A DNA stretch of 64,000 bases from Pectobacterium polonicum (GCF_005497185.1 NZ_RJTN01000022.1:1-64000), one strand, 5' to 3'; counted from the first letter of the stretch, positions 8,104 through 15,581 are shown. Made by a program: numbers and translations. Notes: generated by a model not told the origin, from the sequence alone.

Positions 8104-9135
8104 ATGACGGATATGATGGATGATCTGAGAGTATTTAAGCTGCGCTCAAAAGATACAGGTCGCAAAGTGCATCTGTTAACCTACGGAGATATCAGCCGGT
8201 GCTATAGTTTTATCTGTTTTGATGAGAAGGTTCTTTTTTCTGCTAGATGGAAAGACGTTTTTTCAAAAGGAGATAATATCCCCTTTGATTTACTGGATGA
8301 TATTTATTACAAGCAGAGAACACATGACGGTAAGAGAAATATAAGATTGCGCTACGATGAAAGAAATGACCATGAAATTAATGTGCTCCTGACTTACGCG
8401 CAGGAGTGCTGGGTGAAAGAATCAGTTGCACAGAAAGAAGAAACCGAAAAATACCTTTGTGATAAGTATGATACACTGCTAAAGAAACACAAAAAAATCA
8501 CATTGCTGCCATTTGCTTTTTATCTTGCGGATGACTGGGAAGAACAAAATGGAGTCAGCCTATCTCGGAAGTTTTCTGTTAACGTTATAAAGTTAGCTCT
8601 GGAAGAACTTCAGGAGCGTTTCGATAAAATGATAAAAACTCTGAAGTCTCATAGCGAATATGAACCTGCTTGCGCCTATACTCGACTCATTTTACTTGAT
8701 GAACAATTCAGGCCTTTTTATTTGGTGAATTTTTTCTTTCGTGGTGATGATATTAGTGACTTTTTTGCAAAGGATATCTGGGAGGAATGGCTGAACACTC
8801 GATGTTCTAGAAATAAAGAAAATGAACGAGCGACTCTTTACGCTTTTGAACACGAACACAAGCCATGTCGAAATGATGTAGAGGGATTGTTGTTTAGCCG
8901 TCCCGATAGGAGTATTTTTAGTATACATGATGAAGATGAAATAATTAAAAAGTTATTAAATTTTGATATAAATAACTTTGGCACAGTAAAAAATAACCGT
9001 AAATCTCATGAAAACTTTTTCCGTCTTCAGGCACAGAAATACAATGCCATCCCAGGTTCAAGAGCAAAAACGTTCTCAGACAACTTTACCTATACACTTT
9101 CTGCGAAGAAAAAAATGAAAGACAAATCAGATTAA
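8104..9135 (+). CDS. hypothetical island protein, 343 aa
   Basis: I do not recognise this protein. It is charged, rich in aromatic residues and looks cytoplasmic, with no signal peptide, membrane span or cysteine motif. Features are an N-terminal beta-rich stretch (VFKLRSKDTGRKVHLLTYGD), a helical segment (residues about 95-140, KEETEKYLCDKYDTLLKK), and a second globular part with RLILLDEQFRPFYLVNFFFRG near residue 200. The layout loosely recalls Gp2/YagK-like proteins of inoviruses (short strand-rich core, C-terminal KSHENFFRLQAQKY), but a conserved HIH motif is missing. It follows AT-rich repeats and ends 54 bp before a strong terminator, so it is probably a single-gene unit. Its AT-rich codon use differs from the GTPase gene next to it. 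Confidence 0.6.
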   Translation: MTDMMDDLRVFKLRSKDTGRKVHLLTYGDISRCYSFICFDEKVLFSARWKDVFSKGDNIPFDLLDDIYYKQRTHDGKRNIRLRYDERNDHEINVLLTYAQECWVKESVAQKEETEKYLCDKYDTLLKKHKKITLLPFAFYLADDWEEQNGVSLSRKFSVNVIKLALEELQERFDKMIKTLKSHSEYEPACAYTRLILLDEQFRPFYLVNFFFRGDDISDFFAKDIWEEWLNTRCSRNKENERATLYAFEHEHKPCRNDVEGLLFSRPDRSIFSIHDEDEIIKKLLNFDINNFGTVKNNRKSHENFFRLQAQKYNAIPGSRAKTFSDNFTYTLSAKKKMKDKSD

Positions 9136-9188
9136 AAATTTTTCAGTTATATATCATCCCTATGAAAACCCACCCATTTCAATTCATC

Positions 9189-9215
9189 AGGCCATCCATC
9201 CCGGATGGCCTTTTT
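9189..9215 (+). terminator. rho-independent terminator after the 343-aa gene
   Basis: GGCCATCC (9190-9197) and GGATGGCC (9203-9210) form an 8-bp GC-rich stem with a 5-nt loop, followed directly by five T. It ends the upstream gene and shows that the GTPase gene must start downstream of it, at 9231. Confidence 0.85.
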
Positions 9216-9230
9216 CATTCTGAGGTTGAT

Positions 9231-10118
9231 ATGAAAAAATCATCAGGCTATGCCCTGATACGCCGCCATCTGCGGCGTTATCCCCGTTCGTTACGTCATA
9301 CCCTTATGCAGGAGTTGACCCGGTTGGTCACCTATGAACCGGTGATTGGCATTATGGGCAAAACCGGTGTAGGGAAATCCAGCCTATGCAATGCGCTGTT
9401 TCGCAGCGAGGTCTGTGCGGTGAATGCTGTCGCAGCCTGTACCCGTGAACCACGGCGAATCCGTCTGCGTTTTGGTCGTCATTATCTCACGCTGGTTGAT
9501 TTACCGGGTGTCGGTGAGAGCCAGCAACGGGATGAGGAATATCGCGCACTGTATCAATCCCTGCTGCCGGAGTTGGATATGGTGCTGTGGGTATTGAAGG
9601 CAGATGACCGCGCCTATTCTGCCGAGGAGCAGTTTTACCGTGATGTGTTCGGCTCCGTGAACGGTGAGCATCCGCCGATACTCTGGCTACTCAATCAGGT
9701 TGACAAGATTGAACCGAGCGAGGAATGGCATTGAGCCTCTGCGCAGCCGTCATCCAGGCAACGGGAGCATATGGCGCAAAAGCAGGCGGTTATCGGGCAA
9801 CAACTCGGTATCGTGGCAGAGAACATTTTGCCGCTTTCCGTCAAAGGCCGTTACCAACTGGGAAAGATGGTGGAGGCGATGATAACCCTTCTCCCAAAGC
9901 AGGCCCGCAGTCCGGTCATTCCGCATTTACGTGCCGAGCACCAAACCGACAGCGCGGTACAGCAGGCCCAGGCAGGATTTTCCGACACGGTGGTCAGTGC
10001 GGTGGATTGGGTCATTGACCACGCGCCGTTGCCTCAGGTGGCAAAACAGGTGCTGCATGGCGTCACCCATTCCGTTGCCAGAGTGGCAAATGCTGTGTGG
10101 TCTTTTTTCTTCGACTAA
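9231..10118 (+). pseudogene. YfjP/YeeP-type GTPase interrupted by an in-frame TGA
   Basis: The ATG at 9231, with GAGG 5 bp upstream, begins a 50S-ribosome-binding-type GTPase of the CP4-prophage YfjP/YeeP family. Walker A is GIMGKTGVGKSS, the DxxG motif is VDLPGVGES, and the NxxD motif is LLNQVDK. The frame stops at TGA 9732-9734 (EEWH-stop) but continues in exactly the same frame with ASAQPSSRQREHMAQKQAV to a natural stop at 10118. The total of about 295 codons matches the family length. A single substitution such as CGA to TGA would explain it. The rest looks undamaged, so the mutation is recent, or a sequencing error, or read through. An internal restart at 9771 would give only the C-terminal tail. 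Confidence 0.8.
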
Positions 10119-10155
10119 TGTTTTTGCTGCTTCCCATCAGATTTCTTTATCGTCA

Positions 10156-10185
10156 CCGATCGATTTTGTCGATCGAACCGATCGA
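10156..10185. repeat. triple CGATCGA repeat in GTPase 3' intergenic region
   Basis: CGATCGA occurs three times in 30 bp (10157-10163, 10170-10176, 10179-10185), about 40 bp after the GTPase stop. Each unit is nearly palindromic and contains a Dam site. The context is non-coding. Function is unknown; it resembles the GATC-dense block at 5080-5144. Confidence 0.5.
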
Positions 10186-10300
10186 ATTGATTTGTTATAC
10201 CGCCATTTCTCCCCGCTATAAAATCGACATTCCACTCTGAGATTTTTTACTTTTACGAATCAATAACATGTTCATGTAACGCGTATGCGTCTGGAGGGCA

Positions 10301-10459
10301 ATGATGCCGTTGTTACTGCTTTGGGTTGGACTGGCAATCGTACTGGGGTGCGTGGCATCCAGTAACGGTCGCTCATTCTGGGGCTGGTTTATTTTGGGTA
10401 TGGTCATCGACCCGTTATTGGCCGGATTGCTGTATTACCTGATTTGCAGAGAAAAATAA
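10301..10459 (+). CDS. small membrane protein, 52 aa
   Basis: The frame from ATG 10301 has GGAGGG 3-8 bp upstream. It encodes 52 residues with two hydrophobic stretches: LLLLWVGLAIVLGCVA near the start and FWGWFILGMVIDPLLAGLLYYL in the second half, joined by the short polar turn SSNGRS and ending in CREK. It looks like a two-span inner-membrane miniprotein. I do not recognise a family. It is followed one base later by another small membrane frame, and both lie between the broken GTPase and a secreted-protein gene, so they are probably one transcript. Confidence 0.6.
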   Translation: MMPLLLLWVGLAIVLGCVASSNGRSFWGWFILGMVIDPLLAGLLYYLICREK

Positions 10460-10460
10460 T

Positions 10461-10577
10461 ATGCGAACGCTGTTGAAGCTGTTTGGCCGCTTTATGCGCT
10501 GGTATATCACGCTGGTGATTTTTATGGCCTGCCTGCTTTTTATTATCAATACCGTTGGTGGATGGGCTGGTTTTTAA
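10461..10577 (+). CDS. small membrane protein, 38 aa
   Basis: ATG 10461 starts one base after the stop of the preceding miniprotein, indicating translational coupling. The 38-residue product has a basic N-terminus (MRTLLKLFGRFMRWY) and a single hydrophobic helix (ITLVIFMACLLFIINTVGGW). This is the layout of a one-span inner-membrane miniprotein with N-terminus in the cytoplasm. No family is recognised. Its stop precedes the next gene's start by 28 bp. Small size makes the call less certain, but tight spacing with both neighbours supports it. Confidence 0.5.
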   Translation: MRTLLKLFGRFMRWYITLVIFMACLLFIINTVGGWAGF

Positions 10578-10605
10578 CCGAAAGCCCTTCCGAAGGAAAA
10601 TCACA

Positions 10606-11439
10606 ATGAAAACACAACCTGCACTGCCATGCAGCGGAATGCTGCTGGCCTCGCTGATTGTTCTTCCCATTCTGTCTGTACAGGCAAAGCCTGCTGACAA
10701 TGAACCGCAAATTATCACCGACAGCGAAGGGCACATGGTTTGCCATCTTTGTGGACCCGACAGGAAAGACAGCTTCTTTATTTCTGACTATCCACAGGGC
10801 TATAAAAATAAAACGGATCAGTACAGCAAGTTATGGGACATGACGCGCTACACCATTCTGCTGAATGATGCCATTCCTGCTTATACGGCTAACCGGACAC
10901 CCGATTTTTATTACATCGATAAATATGCAGCTTCTCCCACCGTTCACTTTATTGAGTTTGACGATGACCGCTCTGATTTATCGGCTGTAGCCACCGTGTC
11001 GGTTACGGAAAATAAAAATAACACGCTGCTCACTGTCATCTGGAAGAATGGAGAGAAGAACCGTTTCCAGATGAATAACCAGGCTCTGGCGTATCAGGCC
11101 CAAATCCTGAAAAACACGCAGGACCAGCTTTTTTGCCGGAATTGCGGAGACAGTGGTAAGGATGTTCTGGTTCAGGGCGCGGATACCGCCAGCCTTTATA
11201 CCCGTTTGACCGACACGCCGTATTACGCCTTTCTGGAACAACGTGCCGGGATGGCCTGTCCGGCAGGAAGCTGGTATGCCGTCAATAAAACCAACCCCGC
11301 TCCTGAAATCAAGGTGATTAGCATCAAGGATTGCAGTGAAATCGTGAAGATTGACAGCACCCATGATGCCGACAAAACCACGCTTAACCTTACCCACTAC
11401 AACGGCAAAAAGGACTCGCTGACATTCAGCAATCGTTGA
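10606..11439 (+). CDS. secreted hypothetical protein with two CxxCG motifs
   Basis: The 277-aa product starts at ATG 10606, preceded by GAAGGAAAA. It has a signal peptide with hydrophobic core MLLASLIVLPILS and a predicted cut after VQA. The mature protein contains two related cysteine motifs, VCHLCGPDRKDSFF and FCRNCGDSGKDVL. Each is followed by similar sequence (YSKLWDMTRYTI and YTRLTDTPYYAF), suggesting an internal duplication of about 120 residues. Two further cysteines (MACPAGSW and SIKDCSE) may form a disulfide. I do not recognise the family. Its neighbours are small membrane proteins upstream and another secreted protein downstream, so this cassette probably acts at the envelope. Confidence 0.65.
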   Translation: MKTQPALPCSGMLLASLIVLPILSVQAKPADNEPQIITDSEGHMVCHLCGPDRKDSFFISDYPQGYKNKTDQYSKLWDMTRYTILLNDAIPAYTANRTPDFYYIDKYAASPTVHFIEFDDDRSDLSAVATVSVTENKNNTLLTVIWKNGEKNRFQMNNQALAYQAQILKNTQDQLFCRNCGDSGKDVLVQGADTASLYTRLTDTPYYAFLEQRAGMACPAGSWYAVNKTNPAPEIKVISIKDCSEIVKIDSTHDADKTTLNLTHYNGKKDSLTFSNR

Positions 11440-11495
11440 GTGTTATCCCCTCTGGTCATTGACCGGCATCGGCCTGTCGAATAAAGGAAAATATC

Positions 11496-11846
11496 ATGAA
11501 GAAAGCACTCATCGCGCTTTGTCTGGGGCTGTGTTCGCTCAGCGCTTTTGCAGAAAACGCGCCAGTCAGAGTGAAAAGCTATATTGCATCAGGAAACTGG
11601 TACGCTGGTCCCTATTACCCAAGGATATCCGTGACGGCGTTGACAGATGTTGTCGTTGTCAAAGACATTACGGTTAACCGGGGAAATTGTAAGCATCTTT
11701 CCGAAGCGTCCTGGAAGCCCGTTCGACTCCGTTTCGGCAACACTTTTGAAACGACGTTCAAGTCAAAAAACTGGGGAGCTGAATGTAATGTCCTTGAAAT
11801 CATTGTTGATACCGATCAGGGCATATGGGAATTCAGGATGGAGTAA
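11496..11846 (+). CDS. small secreted hypothetical protein, 116 aa
   Basis: ATG 11496 has AAAGGAAA upstream. The product has a classic signal peptide (MKKALIALCLGLCSLSAFA, cut before ENAPV), leaving about 97 mature residues. The mature part is beta-rich with two cysteines (NRGNCKHL and GAECNVLE) that could form one disulfide, and an aromatic N-terminus (YIASGNWYAGPYYP). The repeated pattern of strands and a final IWEFRME suggest a small immunoglobulin-like or inhibitor-like periplasmic fold. I do not recognise a family. It lies 56 bp after the CxxCG secreted protein on the same strand, probably in the same unit. Confidence 0.65.
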   Translation: MKKALIALCLGLCSLSAFAENAPVRVKSYIASGNWYAGPYYPRISVTALTDVVVVKDITVNRGNCKHLSEASWKPVRLRFGNTFETTFKSKNWGAECNVLEIIVDTDQGIWEFRME

Positions 11847-11873
11847 CCGCTGACCTTATTTGCTATTCCGCAA

Positions 11874-11905
11874 CCAATACCTCGTGCGTCTGCGCGAGGC
11901 ATTGG
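11874..11905. other. long hairpin ahead of the RadC-like gene
   Basis: CCAATACCTCGTGC (11874-11887) can pair with GCGCGAGGCATTGG (11892-11905) across a 4-nt loop. This gives 14 base positions with one A-C mismatch and one T-G wobble. No T-run follows, so it is more likely an RNA-processing or attenuation structure than a simple terminator. It separates the secreted-protein unit from the RadC/toxin unit. Confidence 0.55.
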
Positions 11906-11973
11906 ATTTATGTGCTCTTATCATCCATTTCACCCTGCTTTTTCATCATCCATCGTTTAGATAAGGGATCACC

Positions 11974-12447
11974 ATGTCATGTAATTCATTGGCAGGCAGC
12001 GTTGCGTCCAGAGAGCAGCGCATCATCCAGATGGCACTGTGCCTGCTGGAAAAACGGGTGCGTAAAAATGCGCGGCAGTTCAAAACCTCGGAGGACACCA
12101 AAAGCTGGTTAATGCTGGAGCTCAGTAGCCTGGAGCGTGAAGTCTTTATGGTGCTGTATCTGGATAACCAGCATCGCCTGATAGAAAAGGAAATTATCGC
12201 GCTGGGTGGTATTAACAGCACCGAAGTGCATCCGCGTGAAATCCTTAAAGCCTCACTGCGCCATAACGCCGCTGCCGTAATACTGGCGCATAACCATCCT
12301 TCCGGCTGGGCCGAGCCCAGTCAGGCCGACCGCCATATCACCGACAAGCTGAAGGACTCATTGTCACCACTCGACGTCAAAGTGCTCGACCATCTGGTTG
12401 TCGGCGGCGCTGAAGTGGTGTCGTTCGCTGAACGCGGCTGGCTGTGA
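11974..12447 (+). CDS. RadC-family JAB-domain protein (YeeS/YkfG type)
   Basis: The 157-aa product is the short, prophage form of RadC, consisting almost only of the JAB/MPN metalloprotease-like domain. The metal-binding signature is [15 protein letters not shown] (H-x-H, ten residues, D) near residue 108, with the conserved glutamate earlier in the fold and LDHLVVGG near residue 136. In E. coli the paralogues YeeS and YkfG sit just upstream of the cbeA-cbtA pairs, exactly as here. Biochemical function is not established for this branch; the old radiation-repair name is not supported. ATG 11974 is preceded by AAGGGATC. Confidence 0.85.
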   Translation: MSCNSLAGSVASREQRIIQMALCLLEKRVRKNARQFKTSEDTKSWLMLELSSLEREVFMVLYLDNQHRLIEKEIIALGGINSTEVHPREILKASLRHNAAAVILAHNHPSGWAEPSQADRHITDKLKDSLSPLDVKVLDHLVVGGAEVVSFAERGWL

Positions 12448-12486
12448 TAACCACATTCATCACCGCGCTTTTATAAGGAAACTATC

Positions 12487-12822
12487 ATGCCATCATCGGA
12501 TACCCCTGAATGGGGATTAAAATGTACCATCACTCCGCGATTCGGAGCCAGACTGGTGCAGGAAGGTAACCGTCTGCATTATCTGGCAGACCGGGCCAGC
12601 GTTGTCGGTACATTCAGCAAAACAGAAGCCAGAAGTCTGGAACGTTGCTTCCCTGAGCTGATTAAGCTGTTGGAACAGAAAATGCGAACGGGAGAACTGA
12701 ATCCCCGTCAGCAGAACGGCGTCACGCTGCATTGCAACGAATGGACCTGTGAAGCCGATACGCTGGGCAGTTTTGGCTACGTGTATATTGCTATCTATCC
12801 CTCTTCTGCGGCAACACAATAA
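12487..12822 (+). CDS. cbeA: CbeA-type antitoxin (YeeU/YfjZ/YafW family)
   Basis: The 111-aa product matches the antitoxin of the type IV YeeU-YeeV system. The family start EWGLKCTITPRFGARLVQEG is followed by LHYLADRASVVGTF, CFPELIKLLEQKM and a C-terminal FGYVYIAIYPS. In E. coli CbeA counteracts its toxin indirectly by stabilising MreB and FtsZ bundles rather than by binding the toxin. The order radC-cbeA-cbtA with about 40 and 70 bp gaps is the standard CP4 arrangement. AAGGAAAC stands 4 bp before the ATG. All key blocks are present, so it should be functional. Confidence 0.9.
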   Translation: MPSSDTPEWGLKCTITPRFGARLVQEGNRLHYLADRASVVGTFSKTEARSLERCFPELIKLLEQKMRTGELNPRQQNGVTLHCNEWTCEADTLGSFGYVYIAIYPSSAATQ

Positions 12823-12890
12823 TCCGCTGCTTCTCTCCCCACCTGGGTATTTTCCTGATTTTATCGACCTAACCTGTAGAGAGTATTCCC

Positions 12891-13211
12891 ATGCAAACAT
12901 CATCTGCAATCCCGCCACGGGAGGATAACCCCTGTGCGTCGCCTATAGCCGTCTGGCAGCAACTGCTTACCTACCTGCTGGAAAAACACTACGGTCTGAC
13001 GCTGAACGACACACCGTTCTGTGAGGAAAATGTTATTCAGGAACATATTGATGCTGGTATCACGTTGCTCAATGCCATCAATTTTCTGGTGGAAAAATAT
13101 GAACTGGTGCGTATCGATCGCAACGGCTTTAGCTGGCAGAAGCAATCGCCGTTTCTCACTGCCGTTGATGTTCTCCGTGCCAGACGTGCTACCGGCTTGC
13201 TCAAAGCATAA
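12891..13211 (+). CDS. cbtA: CbtA-type toxin (YeeV/YkfI/YpjF family)
   Basis: The 106-aa product belongs to the cytoskeleton-targeting toxin family, which in E. coli binds FtsZ and MreB and blocks division and elongation. Family blocks are [38 protein letters not shown], and [18 protein letters not shown] near the C-terminus. The length is close to the 122-124 aa of E. coli members; the extreme C-terminus ends at GLLKA. It directly follows cbeA, and a terminator-like hairpin comes after it. The toxin and antitoxin both look intact. Confidence 0.9.
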   Translation: MQTSSAIPPREDNPCASPIAVWQQLLTYLLEKHYGLTLNDTPFCEENVIQEHIDAGITLLNAINFLVEKYELVRIDRNGFSWQKQSPFLTAVDVLRARRATGLLKA

Positions 13212-13273
13212 AGACTGCGAGCCGCTTTCCAGTTACATCTCACCAAATCTATTTATTCTTCTCTCCGATGCAT

Positions 13274-13303
13274 AATGCGCCAGCCCTGACCGGTTGGCGC
13301 ATT
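13274..13303 (+). terminator. hairpin terminator after cbtA
   Basis: AATGCGCCA (13274-13282) pairs perfectly with TGGCGCATT (13295-13303) across a 12-nt loop and is followed by TGCTTTTA. It probably ends, fully or partly, the radC-cbeA-cbtA transcript before the DUF4942 gene. Confidence 0.6.
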
Positions 13304-13328
13304 TGCTTTTATGTATGGACCACAAACT

Positions 13329-14162
13329 ATGCAAACTGAACCCGAGGTTTTGACCGAACACACCGAGCTGATTTGCTCGACCAACATTGAGCGTATCGTT
13401 ACCGGACGTGATGCCGCGCTACAACAGATAGAACAACTCCTTAATCAGCTACAGTCGATCTCAACGCTAACGGCGACTATCGGTGGCGGCACCGCCGAAG
13501 ACTGGGCATTAAAGCAAGGGCATCGCTACGATTGCTGGCTGACAGAAACGCCAGCTAAAGCGATGTCAGCCATCATCCGCACGTTGGATCGCAATATCTG
13601 GCGTGACCTGATGCTGAAATCCGGCATGCTGTCGCTAATGGACGCCGAAGCGCGTACACAATGGCATAAAAATCTGGATGAGGGTGACCTACCTGTCATT
13701 AGCGAAGCCAATATCCTCAGCACCTTTGAGCAACTTCACCAGAGCAAGCAGGAGGTATTCGAGCGTGGGGTAATCAATGTATTCAAAGGGCTATCGTGGG
13801 ATTACAAGACCAATCACCCTTGTTTCTTCGACAAGAAAATCATCATCAGCAATCTGGTGACCTACAACCGTTGGGGCTTTGGCCTGAACTGGGGCTGGCG
13901 ACGCGATCAACTGGCCGACCTAGAGCGTATGCTTTACTTGCTGGATGGCAAACCTATTCCCGACAATCGAGGCGATGTCACTATCCGGCTGATGGACCAT
14001 ATTCGCGATAATCCTCATCAGCAGGAATATGAAGATGAGTATTTTAGCGTGCGTTACTTTCAGAAAGGCACCGGGCATCTCACTTTTAAACGCCCCGACT
14101 TGATCGAGCAGATGAACGACATTATTGCCAAACATTATCCGGGGATGTTGGCGGCGAGGTGA
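13329..14162 (+). CDS. DUF4942 domain protein
   Basis: The 277-aa protein matches the DUF4942 family found next to CbtA/CbeA pairs in enterobacterial islands. The C-terminal domain shows WDYKTNHPCFFDKKIIISNL, YNRWGFGLNWGWRRDQLADL and VRYFQKGTGHLTFKRPDLIE, the family's conserved blocks. The N-terminal 100 residues are helical, with an AEDWALKQGHRYD segment. The family often carries a methyltransferase-like annotation but no SAM-binding motif is obvious here, and its function is unknown. ATG 13329 is preferred to an in-frame ATG at 13311 because the conserved region begins soon after. Confidence 0.75.
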   Translation: MQTEPEVLTEHTELICSTNIERIVTGRDAALQQIEQLLNQLQSISTLTATIGGGTAEDWALKQGHRYDCWLTETPAKAMSAIIRTLDRNIWRDLMLKSGMLSLMDAEARTQWHKNLDEGDLPVISEANILSTFEQLHQSKQEVFERGVINVFKGLSWDYKTNHPCFFDKKIIISNLVTYNRWGFGLNWGWRRDQLADLERMLYLLDGKPIPDNRGDVTIRLMDHIRDNPHQQEYEDEYFSVRYFQKGTGHLTFKRPDLIEQMNDIIAKHYPGMLAAR

Positions 14163-14255
14163 TTAAACAATCAGGTTAATCAGGTATATCCCATTGACAT
14201 ATCCCATCAATATTCTATGCTATCGATAGCACGAATTTTATCCAAGGAGACTGCC

Positions 14256-14486
14256 ATGGAAAAAACTACAGTATTTAAAAGCAATCGCAGTCAGGCTGTA
14301 CGACTCCCTAAAGCCGTTGCACTGCCCGATGATGTGAAGCAGGTTGATATCGTCGCGATTGGTCGCACACGTATCATCACTCCGGCAGGCGAAAGCTGGG
14401 ACAGTTGGTTCGAAGAGGATGGCGTAACGCCTGACTTTATGATCACCAGAGAGCAACCCGATGATCAGAGCAGAGAGGATTTTTGA
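14256..14486 (+). CDS. vapB: VapB-type antitoxin
   Basis: The 76-aa product is a type II antitoxin. Its N-terminal AbrB/SpoVT swapped-hairpin DNA-binding domain is MEKTTVFKSNRSQAVRLPKA, followed by a variable linker and an acidic C-terminal tail (SWDSWFEEDGVTPDFM) that wraps the toxin in the family. It should neutralise VapC and repress its own promoter. The start has AAGGAGA 6 bp upstream. Stop TGA 14484-14486 overlaps the toxin ATG by one base, which couples their translation. Confidence 0.92.
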   Translation: MEKTTVFKSNRSQAVRLPKAVALPDDVKQVDIVAIGRTRIITPAGESWDSWFEEDGVTPDFMITREQPDDQSREDF

Positions 14487-14890
14487 TGCTGAAATATCTG
14501 CTCGATACCAATATTTGTATTTACACCATCAAGAACAAGCCGCAGGAAGTCAGGGATGCTTTCTACCGTCATTACGGGCAGTTTGCTATCAGTTCTATCA
14601 CGCTGATGGAACTGATCTATGGTGCGGAGAAATCGGTAAACCCAGAGAAGAATCTTGCCATGATTGAAGGGTTTTCTGCGCGTCTGGAAGTGCAAACTTA
14701 TGGCTTTGACGCTGCCGTGCATACCGGGCAAATTCGTGCGGAGTTGGCAAGACAAGGAACCCCCATTGGCCCGTATGATGCCATGCTAGCGGGTCACGCG
14801 CGATCCGCAGGTTTGATTCTGGTAACGAACAACGTGCGTGAGTTTGAGCGTGTGCTAGGATTGCGCGTAGAAAACTGGGTCGGTAGATAG
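14486..14890 (+). CDS. vapC: VapC toxin, PIN-domain ribonuclease
   Basis: The 134-aa product is a PIN-domain nuclease. The acidic residues are in place: LLDTNICIYTIK (first Asp, residue 7), TLMELIYGAEK (Glu near 41), and PYDAMLAGHAR with NNVREF (Asp near 97 and the closing region). In enterobacteria this subgroup (MvpT/VapC) cuts initiator tRNA-fMet in the anticodon loop and stops translation. The ATG at 14486 overlaps the vapB stop by one base. Both genes look complete, unlike the surrounding decayed mobile DNA. Confidence 0.93.
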   Translation: MLKYLLDTNICIYTIKNKPQEVRDAFYRHYGQFAISSITLMELIYGAEKSVNPEKNLAMIEGFSARLEVQTYGFDAAVHTGQIRAELARQGTPIGPYDAMLAGHARSAGLILVTNNVREFERVLGLRVENWVGR

Positions 14891-15069
14891 GCTGACAATA
14901 GCCAGTCTTTTTAATATGCTGTCGTAGTTCAACAACTGGCGTTACTTCTTAGTATTGTAGCGAACGGCAGGGTAGGGAATGAAGCAATGTGGGTTGTGGG
15001 TACAAATGCGGGTACATGAGCGTTGTATTTTAAGGTGGAACCTTTAAATTCAATGCTTTTAGCATGTTT

Positions 15070-15091
15070 TTCAAGTCCCGCCCCGGCACCA
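15070..15091 (+). other. tRNA-3'-end-like sequence, possible attachment site of the island
   Basis: TTCAAGTCCCGC followed by CACCA looks like the T-loop/T-stem and CCA end of a tRNA, with the acceptor stem one base short. About 70 bp upstream is a doubled GGGTACAAAT/GGGTAC motif, such as often flanks integrase genes. It lies between the island cargo and the integrase remains, and the rest of the tRNA is absent. It is therefore read as a core att repeat; which tRNA is unknown. The remaining bases of 14891-15222 hold only this and a terminator. Confidence 0.35.
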
Positions 15092-15134
15092 TCAATTTAA
15101 GCTAGTAAAAACAGCTAGTTATCTAGCTCAAGCA

Positions 15135-15156
15135 AACCACCTTACGGTGGTTTTTT
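15135..15156 (+). terminator. rho-independent terminator near att-like site
   Basis: AACCACC (15135-15141), a TTAC loop, then GGTGGTT and a run of T form a compact strong terminator on the plus strand. This is the kind normally found just after tRNA genes, supporting the att interpretation. Confidence 0.8.
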
Positions 15157-15581
15157 GTGCCTGAAAATCCCTTTCCTAATATTCTTCCTAATATGATTTT
15201 TGCGTGTTTGGTGAATATGCAATTATCGTGAATTTTTATTCTGACCGCCAACAACTGGAACGATCGGTGTTTTGCGGTCATATCGTGCTGTCTGGCTGAT
15301 TGTCATGTGTCCCGATATTGCCTGTTTTTCTGCTAACGTCCCATCCAGATCTGAAATGCCTTTCGCCTTCAAATCATGAAGTGTGAAGTCGAAACTTAAA
15401 TCTGGGGGTAGTTCCTCCGCTTTTTTCTTTGCCTTCATTCAGTGTGCGTTAAAGCTGTCGCGGGTGAATCTCGATACTGACGGTTGGTGTACCACGTATA
15501 TCCCGGACATACCTGGTTTTAGCGGGAGAGACTCTGCGATTTTTATTGCCGCTGACAACCGATCATGTAAGTGCACCCGTT

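Noticed and set aside
9162-9230. N-terminal 23-residue extension of the GTPase
   Set aside because: It would run through a strong terminator hairpin at 9189-9215; ATG 9231 has a GAGG ribosome-binding site.
9732-9734. Selenocysteine reading of the in-frame TGA in the GTPase
   Set aside because: The position follows Trp-His in a variable linker, no SECIS-like hairpin was seen right after it, and the family does not use selenocysteine.
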